Part shown: positions 45,191 to 57,493 of the stretch, in pieces
Layout: every line of letters starts with the position of its first letter
Position numbering within the stretch: position 1 is the stretch's first letter
Source: Massariosphaeria phaeospora
Lineage: Eukaryota; Ascomycota; Dothideomycetes; Pleosporales
DNA: 64,000 nucleotides
Assembly: GCA_011032825.1 (NCBI GenBank)
Contig: JAADJZ010000018.1
Span: forward strand, 124,001 to 188,000
Reading direction: 5' to 3'
Program-made: the position numbers and the translations under genes
The notes under the pieces: generated by a model
Database searches by the model: none
Told to the model about the DNA's origin: nothing
What the model saw: the letters and a program-made list of their open reading frames with translations, nothing else

Positions 45191-47201
45191 TACATAGTTC
45201 TACGTCTTATTGATCGCCTTCATCTGCTTAACGAGCTGCTCGATCTTGGCTTCACCGACCATCGGTTTCTGATCGTTCCCTGAAGTCTCCCGCAGAAGTA
45301 CGGTGTCGCGGTCCTATCAGAAATCGTAGAAGCTCAGAATGCGGTCTTAACAAAGTCGATCGATCTGGAAAAGGGCGTGGCCGAAAAGCATAGGCATTTC
45401 GTAGCCGACGAGACTCTTCCGTTCAGAAGTATCCGAAGACTGGGTGGGGGTGCATATGGAGAATACGAAGTACTATTACGGGGAAGCTTTACGCTAGGAA
45501 CCGTATCCGCCGGAAGCTCATATTCGGAAATGGCCGTGACCAAGGCGCGCAGGCTATGCGAGACTTTATCCAGGAACTAGACATACTCAAGAAATTACAC
45601 CATCATCATTTCGTTCGGTATTGTGGGAGCTACACGGATCCTAGATCACTTGGTCTTATAATGGAACCGGTTGCGAAGGCAAATTTCGCCGAATACCTGC
45701 AGGCATTTTCAGTCTCGCAAACAGATACTCTGCGGCAGTTTCTTGACTGTCTTGCCGCTGTACACTTAGTTATCTCCATGGCAACACAATCCGGGACCGG
45801 GATCTTAAACCACAAAACATACTTGTCGACGGCATGAATATCCTTTACACTGATTTCCGCCTATCAAAAGACTATTCGAACGAGATAGGGAGCACATCCT
45901 CTGGAGTAACGGCAAGAAGCTCTCGATACTGTGCGCCAGCGGTGGCCAATTACGATGCTAGGAATAGCTCGTCCGACATTTGGTCTCTAAGGGTCATTTA
46001 TCTGGAAGTATGCGTTATCCTGAAAGGTCGCAACCTCTCGTATATGTCCGATATCTTTTCGCAGCATGGGGATCGCAGTCTATACGTCAGCACGAACGAA
46101 AGAGCCACCATAGCTCTTATATCCGGACTGCGAAGTGTTGGGGATATTCTAGACAACGGCATACTTGATACTGTGGAACTCATGTTACGGCGCGATCGTA
46201 AGACAAGGCCGACGGCGGAAGGCGTTTTCGAACGACTAATCGGCTGTGATCATACAGAGCTATGGGCCCGTCGGCTTTGCGGCACATGTTGTCTTGATGT
46301 GGACTCGCTTAGCGTCGAGGATGATGGTGACGATCTAACAGGAATGCAGATTCTTCTCAGTCGACTAGATGCTGAAGAGGATGACCATCGGACAAAGCTG
46401 CATAAGGAGATGGAAGAGCAAGATCATGTATTCTCGAATCAGAGACTTCCAACCCAGGACGTACCAGTCGATGAATACAAACCAACATCCCTCGCAGGAG
46501 CTTTGAATCATCGCTCTGTTCCCATCTCCTTTGTCGTGGAGTCACCTCAGACTCTCCAGGTTGGATTGCCTAATTCAGTATATGACCCTATGGAAGCAAA
46601 CCATCTAGTTGCACGGCCGGCAACACGTGTTCATACACCGGACTTCTTGATTGCGCCTTCAGCGCGGGCATCAGCCACAGCCAGTCAGCCTGCTGCGTCG
46701 AACTTTGAATACTCCATCTTCGCAATCAACGAAAACCTACCCAGGGCTACCATTGCAGCCATAGAAACATACCTTGAGCGTTCGCGAGTTCAGAAACAAA
46801 CAGAACAAGAAGGGGCCCATGTATGTACATTCGGCTGCGGGTACTCAACACCTCTCCGGTCTCATTGGAGACATCATGAGGATTTCCACAAACCGCAGAG
46901 TATTTGGCTATGCATGGACTGCCATCTCCATGGAAATGGTACCTTGACTCGCCTGGAAGACGATGCTATGCAACACGTTAAAGACTCGCATTCTGGCTCA
47001 CGGAATCTCTGTGAAGAACACATGGCGAAGATTGACCTCATTTCGCAACGAAACTTTAAGCTACCGTGTCCGAAATGCCACGAAACAGGGTTCAGTTCTT
47101 GGGACCATCGATCAGAGTACCTACTAGCGCACTATGACATAACTAACTCTACCTATTCCCCCGCTGAGATTGTCGCAGTTTTAAGCACCACCACGCCATG
47201 A
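45191..47201 (+). pseudogene. broken protein kinase/zinc-finger gene
   Basis: Remains of a fungal protein kinase with a C-terminal zinc-finger-like region. From 45191 the frame reads LRLIDRLHLLNELLDLGFTD, hits a TGA at 45281, and continues in the same frame (VLTKSIDLEKGVAEKHRHF) to the glycine-rich loop RRLGGGAYGE. A frameshift near 45493 leads to YARNRIRRKL and MRDFIQELDILKKLHHHHFV. A second frameshift near 45757 leads to YLHGNTIRDRDLKPQN and DFRLSKD. The catalytic HRD is DRD and the DFG is DFR, so even a repaired protein would lack key residues. After that, 455 codons are intact to a TGA at 47201, including CTFGCGYSTPLRSHWRHHEDFH and further Cys/His pairs. Either this is a pseudogene, or only the 3' part is still expressed. 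Sequencing errors are a less likely explanation, given a stop plus two shifts and two motif losses. Confidence 0.75.
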
Positions 47202-47333
47202 TAAACTGATTAGACATCCCAGCTCACTCATCAGAGACGTTCAATTCACGCTGCAAGTACTGCAAAAAATGACAGAGAAATGCCGTACACCACAGCTGCA
47301 TACACTAAGGTGCGCTCGGGTACCTTATTTTCA

Positions 47334-49127
47334 TTAGTACTCTGGAAACTCAGGGTCAACACTATCCCGCCAGGCATTTAGTCCACCCTTGATGTCACCG
47401 ATCCATCTCTGTCCTCCCAAATCCAAACCCAACTCCCTCATTTTCTTCACCGTGATTTGGGAGTCGTTGCCACGCCTACATAATACGAATATTGGTTTAT
47501 CCGGATAACTCTTCAGCTCCGAAACCCAACTCTGTTCCTCGTTACCTTGCTGCCCGTTGCTCGTCCCATTCGGTCCAGAACTACGAGTACTCGTGACCGT
47601 TGAGAAGGGCACGTTCACACTGCCTTCGACGTTGCAGAGGTCAAATTCCACTTTCTCGCGGACGTCTACGAGGATGTGGCTGTCTTTGCTGGGCTCCGTG
47701 CCAGTAAAGGGGTTCACGTCTAGCCTGATCTTGGCGTAGTTGTTGACGGATATGCGTTCGTTCGGGCTCAATGCATCAACAGGATTAATAACCCCGCAAA
47801 ACTGAACGTAGTCCAGACTTCCGGAATTCAGCGCTTCGGGCGTTACACTCGCTTGGGCGGAGCAGGCAGCGCATTTTGCTTTCCGCGTGCGTAGCCGGAT
47901 TGAGCGGAACATGGGGCTTGAGTAAGCGGAGAAGATGAGCAGAGACGGTGGGTCTGGCGGAGTCTCGGGTATAGATGGGTTGGAGTTGCGTGTCAGCACT
48001 TTGATTGCTTCCAGCGCTTGCAGAACACCCATGATGCCGACGACAGGACCGAGAATACCGCCGTCGCCGCACGAGACGACGGATTCGGGAGGCGGGGGTT
48101 TGGGGAAGACACAGCGGTAGCAGGGACCACCACTAGTGGAGCCTGGGGGCATAGGTGGGTTGTTGAGAACCATGAGTTGGCCGTCGGTACGGAGGGCTGA
48201 TGCTGAGACTAAGGTTTTGCCAAGGAGGACGCAGGTGTCTGATATCAGGTAGCGGGATGCTGGGTTGTCGGTGCAGTCCAAGACGAGGTCATACGGTTGC
48301 ATTGTCGAGAGGGCGGTTTCTGGGCTCAAGCGGGTAGTGTGAGAGACTAGTTTGACGTTTGGGTTCAGTCTATGTTACTGTATCAGCTTGGAAACGACGC
48401 AACAGGACTCTCGACATGTTTCCTCTATCCCAATTCATACTTACGAGTTCAAAGCTACCATCGCACTCTCGACCTTGGTCATGCCAACTCTAGCTGTAGA
48501 GTGAAGTATCTGACGATGGAGATTCGACTCCTCTACAACGTCCCCGTCCACGAGTCCGATAGTGCCTACACCCGCTCCCGCCAGATACGCTGCTGCTGGG
48601 CATCCCAAGCCGCCCATTCCAATGATCAAAACAGCCGCATTCTTGAGACGCAGCTGGCCTGGACCGCCCACCGGGCAAAATTAGTCTACAGCCTACAAAT
48701 GAACAGACGAACTAACACAACATGTGCGAACACACATCTACATTAGAGGTATGTGCCTACCTTGCAAGCCGACCTCGGGCATAATCAGCTGTCGACCATA
48801 GCGCCGATACTCCACCGCATCCAACGGCCACCGCCTCCCCGGCGGCCGCTGCTCCTCCTCCCCCGCCTGCTCCTCCTCGCCCTGCGACAGCGCGGCAAAC
48901 ACCTCGGACCGGAAGTCGTCGTGGATGCCATAGCGCATGTCGTGGGTGAGCGGGTCGCCGAACGGAGCCGGAGCGGAGGTGCGCAGGCGGTCGTGCGCGT
49001 GCTGCTGTGCGGCGCGCTGCTGGTGCTCCGCTTCGGCGAGCTGCCGGCGCAGGTCCTGGAGCTGCGACTCGCAGGATGCGATTTGCTGGCGCAGGGACTC
49101 GAGGATGAGTACGGGCGGGGGCGCCAT
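47334..49127 (-). CDS. UBA4: Uba4/MOCS3 adenylyltransferase-sulfurtransferase
   Basis: Activates the ubiquitin-like protein Urm1 (and the molybdopterin synthase small subunit in fungi that make the cofactor) by adenylation and then thiocarboxylation; needed for tRNA wobble-uridine thiolation. Predicted exons are 49127-48761, 48658-48445 and 48369-47334 (introns 102 and 75 bp), giving 538 residues. An N-terminal coiled-coil-like stretch precedes the E1-type domain: ATP loop [23 protein letters not shown], the active Cys in [12 protein letters not shown], and Zn ligands CYRC and CAAC. The C-terminal rhodanese domain has its Cys in CRRGNDSQ. Gene ends of this and the kinase pseudogene are 132 bp apart. 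Confidence 0.95.
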
Positions 49128-50836
49128 TTTGTTTTTTTCTTTTCGCGTTTGTGAGGTGTTGGGGAGGTGCAGTGGGGGTTCGGGTTGATGTGGTCGGAGT
49201 TAGGGTGGCGGCTAGGCGAGTGGGGTGGGGGTCGCGGTGGGGGTGGCACATACGAGTGTATAGGGTTTGGATTACTACTCGCCTGGGTACGTGTTCGGGG
49301 ATATGCGAGGTCGTCGTAACGAATTTCCTGTATCGCTCAGAGAAGCCCGGAGAAAAAATCGCATAAGACGCATACACAGAATCAGCTATGTGAACTGCAC
49401 GCGTGATTGCGATTTGGAGAGCAAGGACTACGGAGAGACTGAGTCACACACATTATACTACCCATGACCCACTTCCTGCATACTCAGTGAACTATGCTGA
49501 CTGAGGCTGAGATGTTTCTGCTACCACTAAACGACAACGATTCCGCTACTGCCAGAAGGGGAATATGAACCCAGAAACCCAAGAGGAAGCGCGAGACGTT
49601 GGTACGCGCGCGGCATACAGACAAACAGTATACCTCCATGCGGCTGTTACTGTTTCTAGCGATGTAAATGTGCTGAGAATGGTATGTCCAGACGCTTCGA
49701 TGCTCAGTAACCCTTACGTCGTCGAATGAAGTCTCTCAGATGGCGGAGTTTGCCATATCCAGGAGGTTCGACTCAAAGCCGCAACTGGGACAAGAAAGCG
49801 CTGTTGTGTTCATGTGTTGACGTTGCGGATTCGATCCAGTACGAGTGGACTGGATCACAACAAATAAGGACGGAAATCCTTAGGTAGGTATACTCCGCGA
49901 TAGATTAGTGTTGGCCATATCGAGCGAGATGCTTTGCTCAGCCGCGGTGGAGCAGGAATCTGGACTGCTTGAAGGATGAAAGTTTCTGCTGCACGTCGGC
50001 GTGCGCGTTTCAGCCTTTCAGGTAACAAAATAAGGCGAGCCATGGCTCCTTTCTGGTGGCGATATACATTCGCCATGTTCCACATCGTCAGCCACGGCTG
50101 AGGGCGCTGTGCTGTAAGGAGCTCTGTTGTTGGCTGCTATTTCCAGGCGCTGGCCAGACCATCCGTTCTGACAGGGATAGGCTTTTAGTATTCAGATATC
50201 TTGTCGTTAGATGCTGCTGAGCTGACGTGCGCTCTAAGGGTAGGGTAGGTTGATATCCAAAAGCAGGACTTACTTCGATACTGGGAGAAGACAAGACCAT
50301 GGCCAATCTAAAGGATGCGCCTTAGGGTTGGAAGCTTGACAGCGCCTCTTCGCGTGCCAGTCCACCAGCCGTCAGTGCGAGCAGTCTAGCGTCGTGAAAG
50401 ACATGACGATGGGCGTGCGGGAGAGCTCGTCGCCGGGCCACACGCGTCATACTGCCAAACAACCCGGCATCCAAGCTTTCCCCACCTTTTGTACTCCGTA
50501 CTCGGTGCGATAAAGTACGATAGGCGGGAAGCCGCATCTGATGTGGGCTAAGGGCTAGGCGGCGCAAGGGTCTGGAAGCTGTGGTTGTCAGCGCAGAAAA
50601 GGGAAAGGCGGCCATGTTCATGCTCGTGCAGTTCCACATCATTCATGAGGCTTGCCTAGGCGCGGTTGATCCTGAGCGCAATTTCTGCATGTCAAATGGG
50701 CGAAGGTCGACGTACAAAACCTCGAGGCCCCACCGTGGACGTTTCCGCCCACATCCCGACCCCTCCATAGATCTCCCGGGAATTTTGGAACGTCACTCTC
50801 GCCTCCATCGCCATCCGTCCTACATCACCCCCCGCC
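49128..50836. other. intergenic, no gene seen
   Basis: Divergent spacer between UBA4 and the HET-domain gene. Small frames on both strands without recognisable content. Confidence 0.55.
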
Positions 50837-52264
50837 ATGGTGTCCGTCTGCGCAACGTGCAACGGCCTGCAGAAGCACCTTAGGGCCCTCGATGGCGGCC
50901 TTCAAGAGACGGATTCAGCATCGCTGCGGCTTGTGAACACTACTTTGCCAAGTCTACGCCACTCGACGAATCGGGGTTGCCGCGCGTGCGCTCTGCTTCT
51001 CCAAGGCACATTATTACATCATGAAAGATTCGCAGGCATAAAAGAAGACGGGATCAAGATCAAAGCTGAGTCGTTCGATTCGTCCAACCCTACTTCGGCG
51101 CGAAATGCGCAGGCCCATCTATCAGTGGAGGTGCGATGGAAGGCGCACGACGGCGGCTGCTGCGAGGGAGACGAGCTGGAGCACGAAGAGAGCTATCCAG
51201 ATCTGAAACTAGAGTTCTTCACCGACCAAGGTATGAGATTTTAGCCCTGCATCTCTACCAGAGGTGCTAACCGTCGCCCGACTCCCCTTCAAGCTTACGC
51301 CGCACATGACTGACCGGCGTACTCAGATGACCAGTCGCCATTTTCTGCCATTGGGCGAGGACGCCAGATGTCAGAAAATACGCTGCGAGACTCGGGCCTA
51401 TCAATCGCACGACGCATGATCAGTGACTGCCTGTCGAGCCACTTTCGATGTCGACAAGTCAAGCCCACTACGTTACCAAAGAGGGTGCTTGACGTGTTGG
51501 ATGACGACTCGAATGGCATCCGACTGCACGAGGCTAAATTCGACCAGCAAGAGCAGAGGTATGAATTTGGCGAGTATCTTACCCTATCGCACTGCTGGGG
51601 CAGCGGCCGAGGGATACCGAAGACAACACGCAAGACGCTGGAATCATTCAAGAAGAGTATTTCATGGTCGTCTTTGCCGAGTACCTTCCAAGAAGCGGTT
51701 GTCTTGACTCGGTCATTAGGTTTTAGGTGGTTGTGGATAGACAGCTTATGCATAGTTCAAGATGACGACTCGGACAAGCTCGGGGAGTCGTTCAACACAG
51801 ACGACATATACGGAAATTCGTTTCTGACTATTGCCGCCACCTCTGCAGTGGACAGCAGTAAAGGGCTATTCCCTCCGAAGTCACAACCATTCAAGATCCA
51901 GGTCACGGACAGCAAAGGATCGCTTCACAAAATCTATGTGCGGGAACAACCTTCCCATTACAGTTTCAAGGCGCCATTCGACGAAGGGGCCCATATGAAT
52001 GACTGGGAACTTCCTTTTAATTCCACAGCTGAAGCAAACCTGCAGACGCCATTGCTCAAGCGAGCCTGGGCATACACTGAGCGGCTGCTCTCGCCGCGCG
52101 TCTTGCATTTCACCCAGAGTGAAATGATTCTCGAATGCAAGGAAGGTTATCAATGTGAGTGCGGCAGGATCGATGACCCGATTTTCGATGCGAGAACGAC
52201 CGACTCTGTCAAACAAGATTTCGCTAGAGTGATTGCCGAATCTAGCAACCGGGAAGAGATGGAT

Positions 52265-52300
<36 letters not shown>

Positions 52301-53140
52301 AGGCGAATCGATAGCGTTGCCTCTCAGCTTGCCGCAACATCTCTTAGCGGCGCTTCCCAGGACTTGGTCCATACAAGGGAAGACGCTCTTCAGATTTGGA
52401 GCTACATCATCACCGAGTTTACAGAAAGGGACCTTACATACGATGCAGACAGGCTCGTCGCTCTTGCTGCCATCGCCCGATCACTATCCCCAACCATGAA
52501 GTCAGGGTACATTGCAGGACAGTGGACTTTCAGTACCCTAAATCTTCTCTGGCACCCCAAAGAAGGTGCTCAATGCCGCCGGCCAAGATTTGCTCCAGAG
52601 CAGAACGTGCCCAGCTGGTCCTGGGCATCGATTGAAGGCTCCCCGATCTTCTTTGACAACGCGACTGCAATGGACTTGGCTTGCACGGCTTCGTTCCCTG
52701 CAGAACGAGGGCGAAAATCAGTGTGGTCTCCTATAAGCGGAGTCGATCTCGAAATCACAGCCGCACTGGCCACAGAAGTCAATTTCCGGCTCGAAGCCTC
52801 CAACGAGTATTCGCTCAGCAAGAACAATGTCAGTGTTGAATTCCGACCTGATGTCTCACCTCTACGCGGCGCCGATACGTTGCAACCAGGCGAGACTCTC
52901 ATATGTGTGCTTGTTAGCATGACGTTTCGTTCCTCGCTCATTGGATTGGTGTTGAAGCAATCGAAAAACAACGCCCAGGTGTACCGTCGAGTCGGGCGCT
53001 TTGAGTGTTACGAATGTCAAAGAGATGGTACCGATACAGAGCCTGATGATGCCGAGTCACTTTTCGAGCACTGGTTTCCCGAGGTGGAAGACATGACACA
53101 ACTGGACGACGGGCCCCAACGCACGTTTATCGTCGTGTGA
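50837..53140 (+). CDS. heterokaryon incompatibility (HET) domain protein
   Basis: Predicted exons are 50837-51230 and 51327-53140 (96-bp intron), giving 735 residues. The HET domain is complete: YLTLSHCWG, the LPSTFQEAVVLTRSLGFRWL block, WIDSLCIVQDDDSD, then IYGNSFLTIAATSAVDSSKG and a later RAWAYTERLLSPRVLHF. The N terminus has a Cys-rich portion (CATCNG, CRACALL). HET proteins trigger cell death after fusion of unlike hyphae, and many are cryptic, so the actual role is unknown. A (AACGGC)n repeat encodes an Asn-Gly run near residue 445 and may vary in length between strains. Confidence 0.93.
52265..52300 (+). repeat. (AACGGC)n coding minisatellite
   Basis: Five AACGGC units plus one AACGAC, in frame, encode (Asn-Gly)5-Asn-Asp in the HET protein between the HET core and the C-terminal part. 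Confidence 0.95.
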
Positions 53141-54220
53141 AATTTGTACATTCGGCTTTCCAAGTTCAGGGTGGTACCACTTGTTTCCCATGTTCAGTAT
53201 GACCTTTACACCGTCAGTAGACGACATTCCCTTCCAGGTCTCCTATCCCAATCGTTCAATACCCTTCTCCTTGTCTACTTCTTTTCTTAGATACTTCTCA
53301 GATCAACGAATCCAAAATCTTGTCCATCTGTCACCCTCTTCCGCTTTCCACGTGGAAGTGTTAAATGTTACCGTCCTCACTAGCCTGATCCCGCGTTTGC
53401 ATGATGGAACCGCAAACTACCTAAAATGGCAGTTCCCAGACCATTGTGGAGCGCACTATGCGGGTGCGACAACAACGACAACAACCATGTCCCTCTACTA
53501 CAACTATGTAGGCCGCTTACGTTCTATGTAAGTGTCCCACCTCTTCGCACGGCCTTTGCCCTGCTGCACTTCCAACCAACGCAATCAAGCCACAGTTACC
53601 ACAAAGGGTAACTCGAATCGAGACCGTACCATCAGACAGCACGTGCTAGCTTGCGCACCTTCACACTTCGTTTTCGAATCTAGGCTGACATTATGTGGCG
53701 AGGGCGTTGGCGTCGTATCCATTAGCTGCTTCAAGTGTGCGCTTTTAGCTACTACCATGACTCTCAAGCGATTATGGTCATGGTCCAAGTTCTATGACAC
53801 GCCATTATGCGCCATATCTAGGGTCAACTACCTATAAGCCTCGGAGTGACCTCGACACTGTTCATCACGTTCACTCAATTTCAATTCAACTCAGCTTGCA
53901 TTATGCGTTCCTTCAAGTTCCGAAGAATCCCGAAATGGTATACCAAACACACACATCACCACCAAATGCCGACCGAATACTACAACATTCCCCTTCCCGT
54001 TTCCCTTCCCCGGGGGGCCCGAACCCCCATCCGCTCAACCCATCTCCCAATCCCCCATTCCAACATTACCTTAACACCGCAAAAACAACCCCCTCACCGC
54101 CTCATCAATCTCAAGCCTCCTTCTCAGCCCTCGTATAGATCCCCCCCCCCCCCGCCCCCCGCCCCGAACGTTCTCGCCCCACGCCCTGCTCACCAACAAG
54201 CCAGATCTGCGAAACACGCC

Positions 54221-54241
54221 TCAGTTCAGTTCAGTTCAGTT
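54221..54241. repeat. (TCAGT)4 pentanucleotide repeat
   Basis: Four perfect TCAGT units, followed by two ACAGTTCGATACGA-like copies. Confidence 0.9.
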
Positions 54242-54821
54242 CGATACGACAGTTCGATACGATTCCGACAAAGTCTGAAGCTTATCTTCTGCTCGGAAAT
54301 AGCCAGCCAGCGGTTTAGTTACGACGAGTAGGAAATGTAGCTGTAGCTAGCGCGATGTTGGACCTGGAGCTGTACTTACTTAATTACTTTCCATGTGTAG
54401 TAAGTATTGCAGCATCGTGTAGATGAGGCTAGTCGCACTCGGAACGGAAAAGCCTAGTCAATTCACTTCCATGCGATGCGATTCAATTCCATGCGATGCA
54501 ATTCTCCTTGATTCGCCATCCATGTACGGAGTATTCCGCGTTCGTTTTGCCTACAGCCTGCTGAACTCGCATCTTCGCTCGTCGTTCCGCCTCGATCAGA
54601 TGCTACCTACGATGAGCCGCGCGCTCAGCTCATGTCGACTACGTACAAGCAAGTGAGTAGGTAATAGTCGAGGCAAAGACTGCCCCGCTTGAGGGGCGCC
54701 GAACTCAAAGCGACCTGGACTGAACCCATCTGGCCGGCCGAGTCGCGGCTTGGAAAAGGAAAAGTGCACATGTATATGTGGTGATGCGGAGATGATGCTG
54801 TGTGTTGTGTGTTTCGTGGCG

Positions 54822-54833
54822 CATGTATGTGTC

Positions 54834-54864
<31 letters not shown>

Positions 54865-54868
54865 ATAT
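54822..54868. repeat. TG/TATG microsatellite
   Basis: TGTG repeats pass into four or more GTAT units. Confidence 0.9.
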
Positions 54869-55595
54869 AGGACAACAAGAGTAGCAGATACTGTATCTAG
54901 GGCGATGGGTGGACGGTTGCACGACATATATATATATGTGAGCATAGAGTTTATGTTCTAGGTTTAGTAAGACGGATAGAAATGCGCATGTGTGTGCGCG
55001 CAATAAGCAAACTAGTTGTCAGACGTGGCACGTATGTACCAACCAAGTGAACATTAAACCCTACCAGACTCTGTTTTTGGTCTTCTAGCCGTATCTAAAG
55101 ACCGACGCTTAGGACGGGAGCTGAGCTGCGCTGCGCTGCAAGTCGGGAGACATTGATGTGGGTGTTGATATGAGGTGGTTTGATTCAAATTGTCGAGTTT
55201 GTATGCTATGTGCACTCGCTCTCGTATAGTTCCCCGTGCGCGGTCAACAACGAAGGACTTTTTGGTTCTGTTCGTTGGGCCTGGTTGGAGGGATCAGCTC
55301 CATGTTGGTGCGTGTACCGGAGGAAAGTGCTGCAAGTGTGCACTCACGGCGTTGCCGAGCGGCCTTTCCTCCTGTTCGATATGCATCACGTTCTGCCCGT
55401 TCCTCTCACTTCGTGCAGGGCGGTCGCATTGTAGAAGCCACGCCTGCACGTGCGTGGAGCACGCCACCGCCGCCGCCGCCGCCGTGTCCCATGTCCTCTC
55501 CAATTCCATGTCGTGCAGTCTTATATCATCTCATCCGTGCAGCAAACAGACCTCTGCCCACTCCAATCCAATGCAATACAACCCAACCCCTCCCC

Positions 55596-56167
55596 TCACT
55601 CCTTCACAAACTCCTTCTTCACCTCCATCGTACTCTTAACATGATTCCTCAGCGCCTTCCACCGATCCTGCACCGAACTCTCCCCCGCGGCCATCAACCC
55701 CAAATTCTTCTGAAACCGCGCCCGTTCCTCGCGCTCCAGCTTCTCCAACCTCTTGGTAGCGCCCGGCCGGCTCTTCAAGCTCTTGCGCTGGATCTTGGCC
55801 TGGCCCACAACGACGACCCCATCCCCGTCGCCTGCGCCTGCGCCGTCGTCGTCTCCGAAACTCGGCAGCGCGTTCGCCAGCGACTCGAGGTCTGCAACGA
55901 GTTTCTTGGACGGGCGCCGCCGCTTTGCGGTGCTCGATGCCGGCTTCTCGATCTTGGAGACGAAGGAGGAGTGTTTGATGGTGCGTTTGTCTTTTTTGGA
56001 GGAGGCGAAGCTGGGGGTGGATGACGAGGTCGGGAGGCGGGGGTGTGGGTGCAAGGGGCGGGAGGATTTTGCGCGGGCGGTGGTGCGCTTTTTGCTGATT
56101 GTGGGGGCCTAGAGACGGGGATTGGTATCAATTGTGAATTAAGGTCTTAGGCGGAGGGGCTTACCAT
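55596..56167 (-). CDS. SLX9: ribosome biogenesis protein Slx9
   Basis: Small basic nucleolar factor of pre-40S maturation. The coding sequence is 171 residues. The ATG (56167-56165) stands alone in the first coding exon: GTAAGC follows it at once, and the 56-bp intron ends CTCTAG before exon 2 (56108-55596), which begins APTISKKRTTARAK. Family features are SSKKDKRTIKHSSFVSKI, KRRRPSKKLVADLESLANAL, SLKSRPGATKRLEKLEREER and the final RWKALRNHVKSTME. A low-complexity Gly/Asp/Ala stretch lies mid-protein. Assignment is by recall of the family pattern; Alb1, another small basic assembly factor, is the alternative I considered. Confidence 0.82.
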
Positions 56168-56534
56168 AGTGAGGGTGTGGTTTAGAAGGTGTGACGGCTT
56201 TGGAGGAAGTAGAAAAAGGTTTGAGCTTAGGCCGAGGCTGAGGGTGCAATGCTAAGCGAAGAGTGACTGGGATTGCATTTGTGGGGCACGGACGATTTGA
56301 TGCTCGTAGAATAATTTGGTCTTGGATTTGCCTCTCCCACTACTCTCATTTCAGAGAACTTGATCTAGATATCCCTTCACTTCTAGTGTTCAGAAGAGCG
56401 ACATAGCAATTGAGCCCAATTCCCAATCTTGATTCGTTTGTCTGCGTCTCAATTGGCAGGACAGCCGCGGCGGGCACTGGTGCATTGCACGCTTACTAGA
56501 AGACACCATACTCCCCTGTGTGGTCAGCATGTAC
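56168..56534. other. intergenic, no gene seen
   Basis: Spacer between the SLX9 start and the LRA1 stop. If the strong splice donor overlapping the LRA1 stop were used, the left part could add an alternative C-terminal exon; I do not favour this. Confidence 0.5.
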
Positions 56535-57493
56535 TTACTGAAGATTAACAAACAAGCCCCCGTCGACCAGCAACTGCGCACCAGTCTACCATCCATTCTC
56601 TGATTAGCCGCCAGCCACACCCAAAACGCGAAGCCAAGAGCAAAGCACTTACCACATACCCGCTCAACTCGCTCCCCAGAAACACCGCGGGCCCCGCCAA
56701 ATCCGCCGGCACGCCGGTCCGCCCCAGCGGAATCCTTCCCTCCATATACTTTCTCTTCTCCTCGTCGTCCAGATCCTTCTCATTGAGCTGCGTCTTGATC
56801 GTGCCCGGCAGCAGCGCGTTACACCGGATGTTGTATTTGCCGAGCGCGCAGGCGCAGGACTGAATGAGCGACAGCACGCCGGCTTTTGTGGGCGTGTAGT
56901 GCGCTTGCTGGGCGCCGCCGACGAGCGCCGAGATGGAGGAGATGCCGATGATGGAGCCGCCGGGCGGGGACTGCGTGGAGAGCTGGGTGGCGGCGGCTTG
57001 GATGGTGTTGAAGGCGCCGGTGAGGTTGGTGGTGAGGGTTTGGGACCAGAGCGCGGGGGTGATTCTATGAGAGAATGGCTTGGTTAGCTACTGGCTTATT
57101 CCAGACAACTCTTGATATGACGAGAGTGCGAGAGACGAGCAGAACATACTCCAGGAACTCCTTAAATTCGCAAATCCCCGCATTGCTCACAAACACATCG
57201 AGCCGGCCCCATCGTCTGACCACCTCGTCCACTAACTTCTTCCCTGTCTCGGGGTCTCCCACATCCCCCGGTACCTCGACTAGTCTTTTTTCCGCTTCTG
57301 CTTTCCCGCTTAACGTCTGTCCCACTTCTTCTAGCAGTTGTTGGAATTGCGCGCTCGATTTCGCGTCTCCCAGGTGGTTTACCGCAACGTTCGCACCGTG
57401 CGCAATATAAGCTAGAGCTATGGCGCGCCCGATACCGGTAGCACCGCCTGTTATCGCCATAGTCTTGCCCTGGAGGAGTTGCGGAGTCGCCAT
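56535..57493 (-). CDS. LRA1: L-rhamnose-1-dehydrogenase (short-chain dehydrogenase)
   Basis: First enzyme of the fungal non-phosphorylating L-rhamnose pathway, oxidising L-rhamnose to L-rhamnono-lactone with NAD(P)+. Predicted exons are 57493-57150, 57064-56653 and 56585-56535 (introns 85 and 67 bp), giving 268 residues. Motifs are the cofactor loop TGGATGIG, DVFVSNAGI, the active Ser in GISSISA and YTPTK for Tyr/Lys. The C-terminal TGAQLLVDGGLFVNLQ matches known rhamnose dehydrogenases. The TAA is embedded in CAGTAAGTAC, a perfect splice donor. The next gene upstream on the same strand is a rhamnonolactonase candidate, which strongly supports the substrate. Confidence 0.88.

Larger units (their letters stand above)
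53141..55595. other. intergenic with simple repeats
   Basis: No gene seen. It contains a C-run (54141-54164), a (TCAGT)4 run (54221-54241), a duplicated TTCCATGCGATG motif (about 54467-54505) and a TG/TATG microsatellite (54822-54868). Frames are short. Confidence 0.6.
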
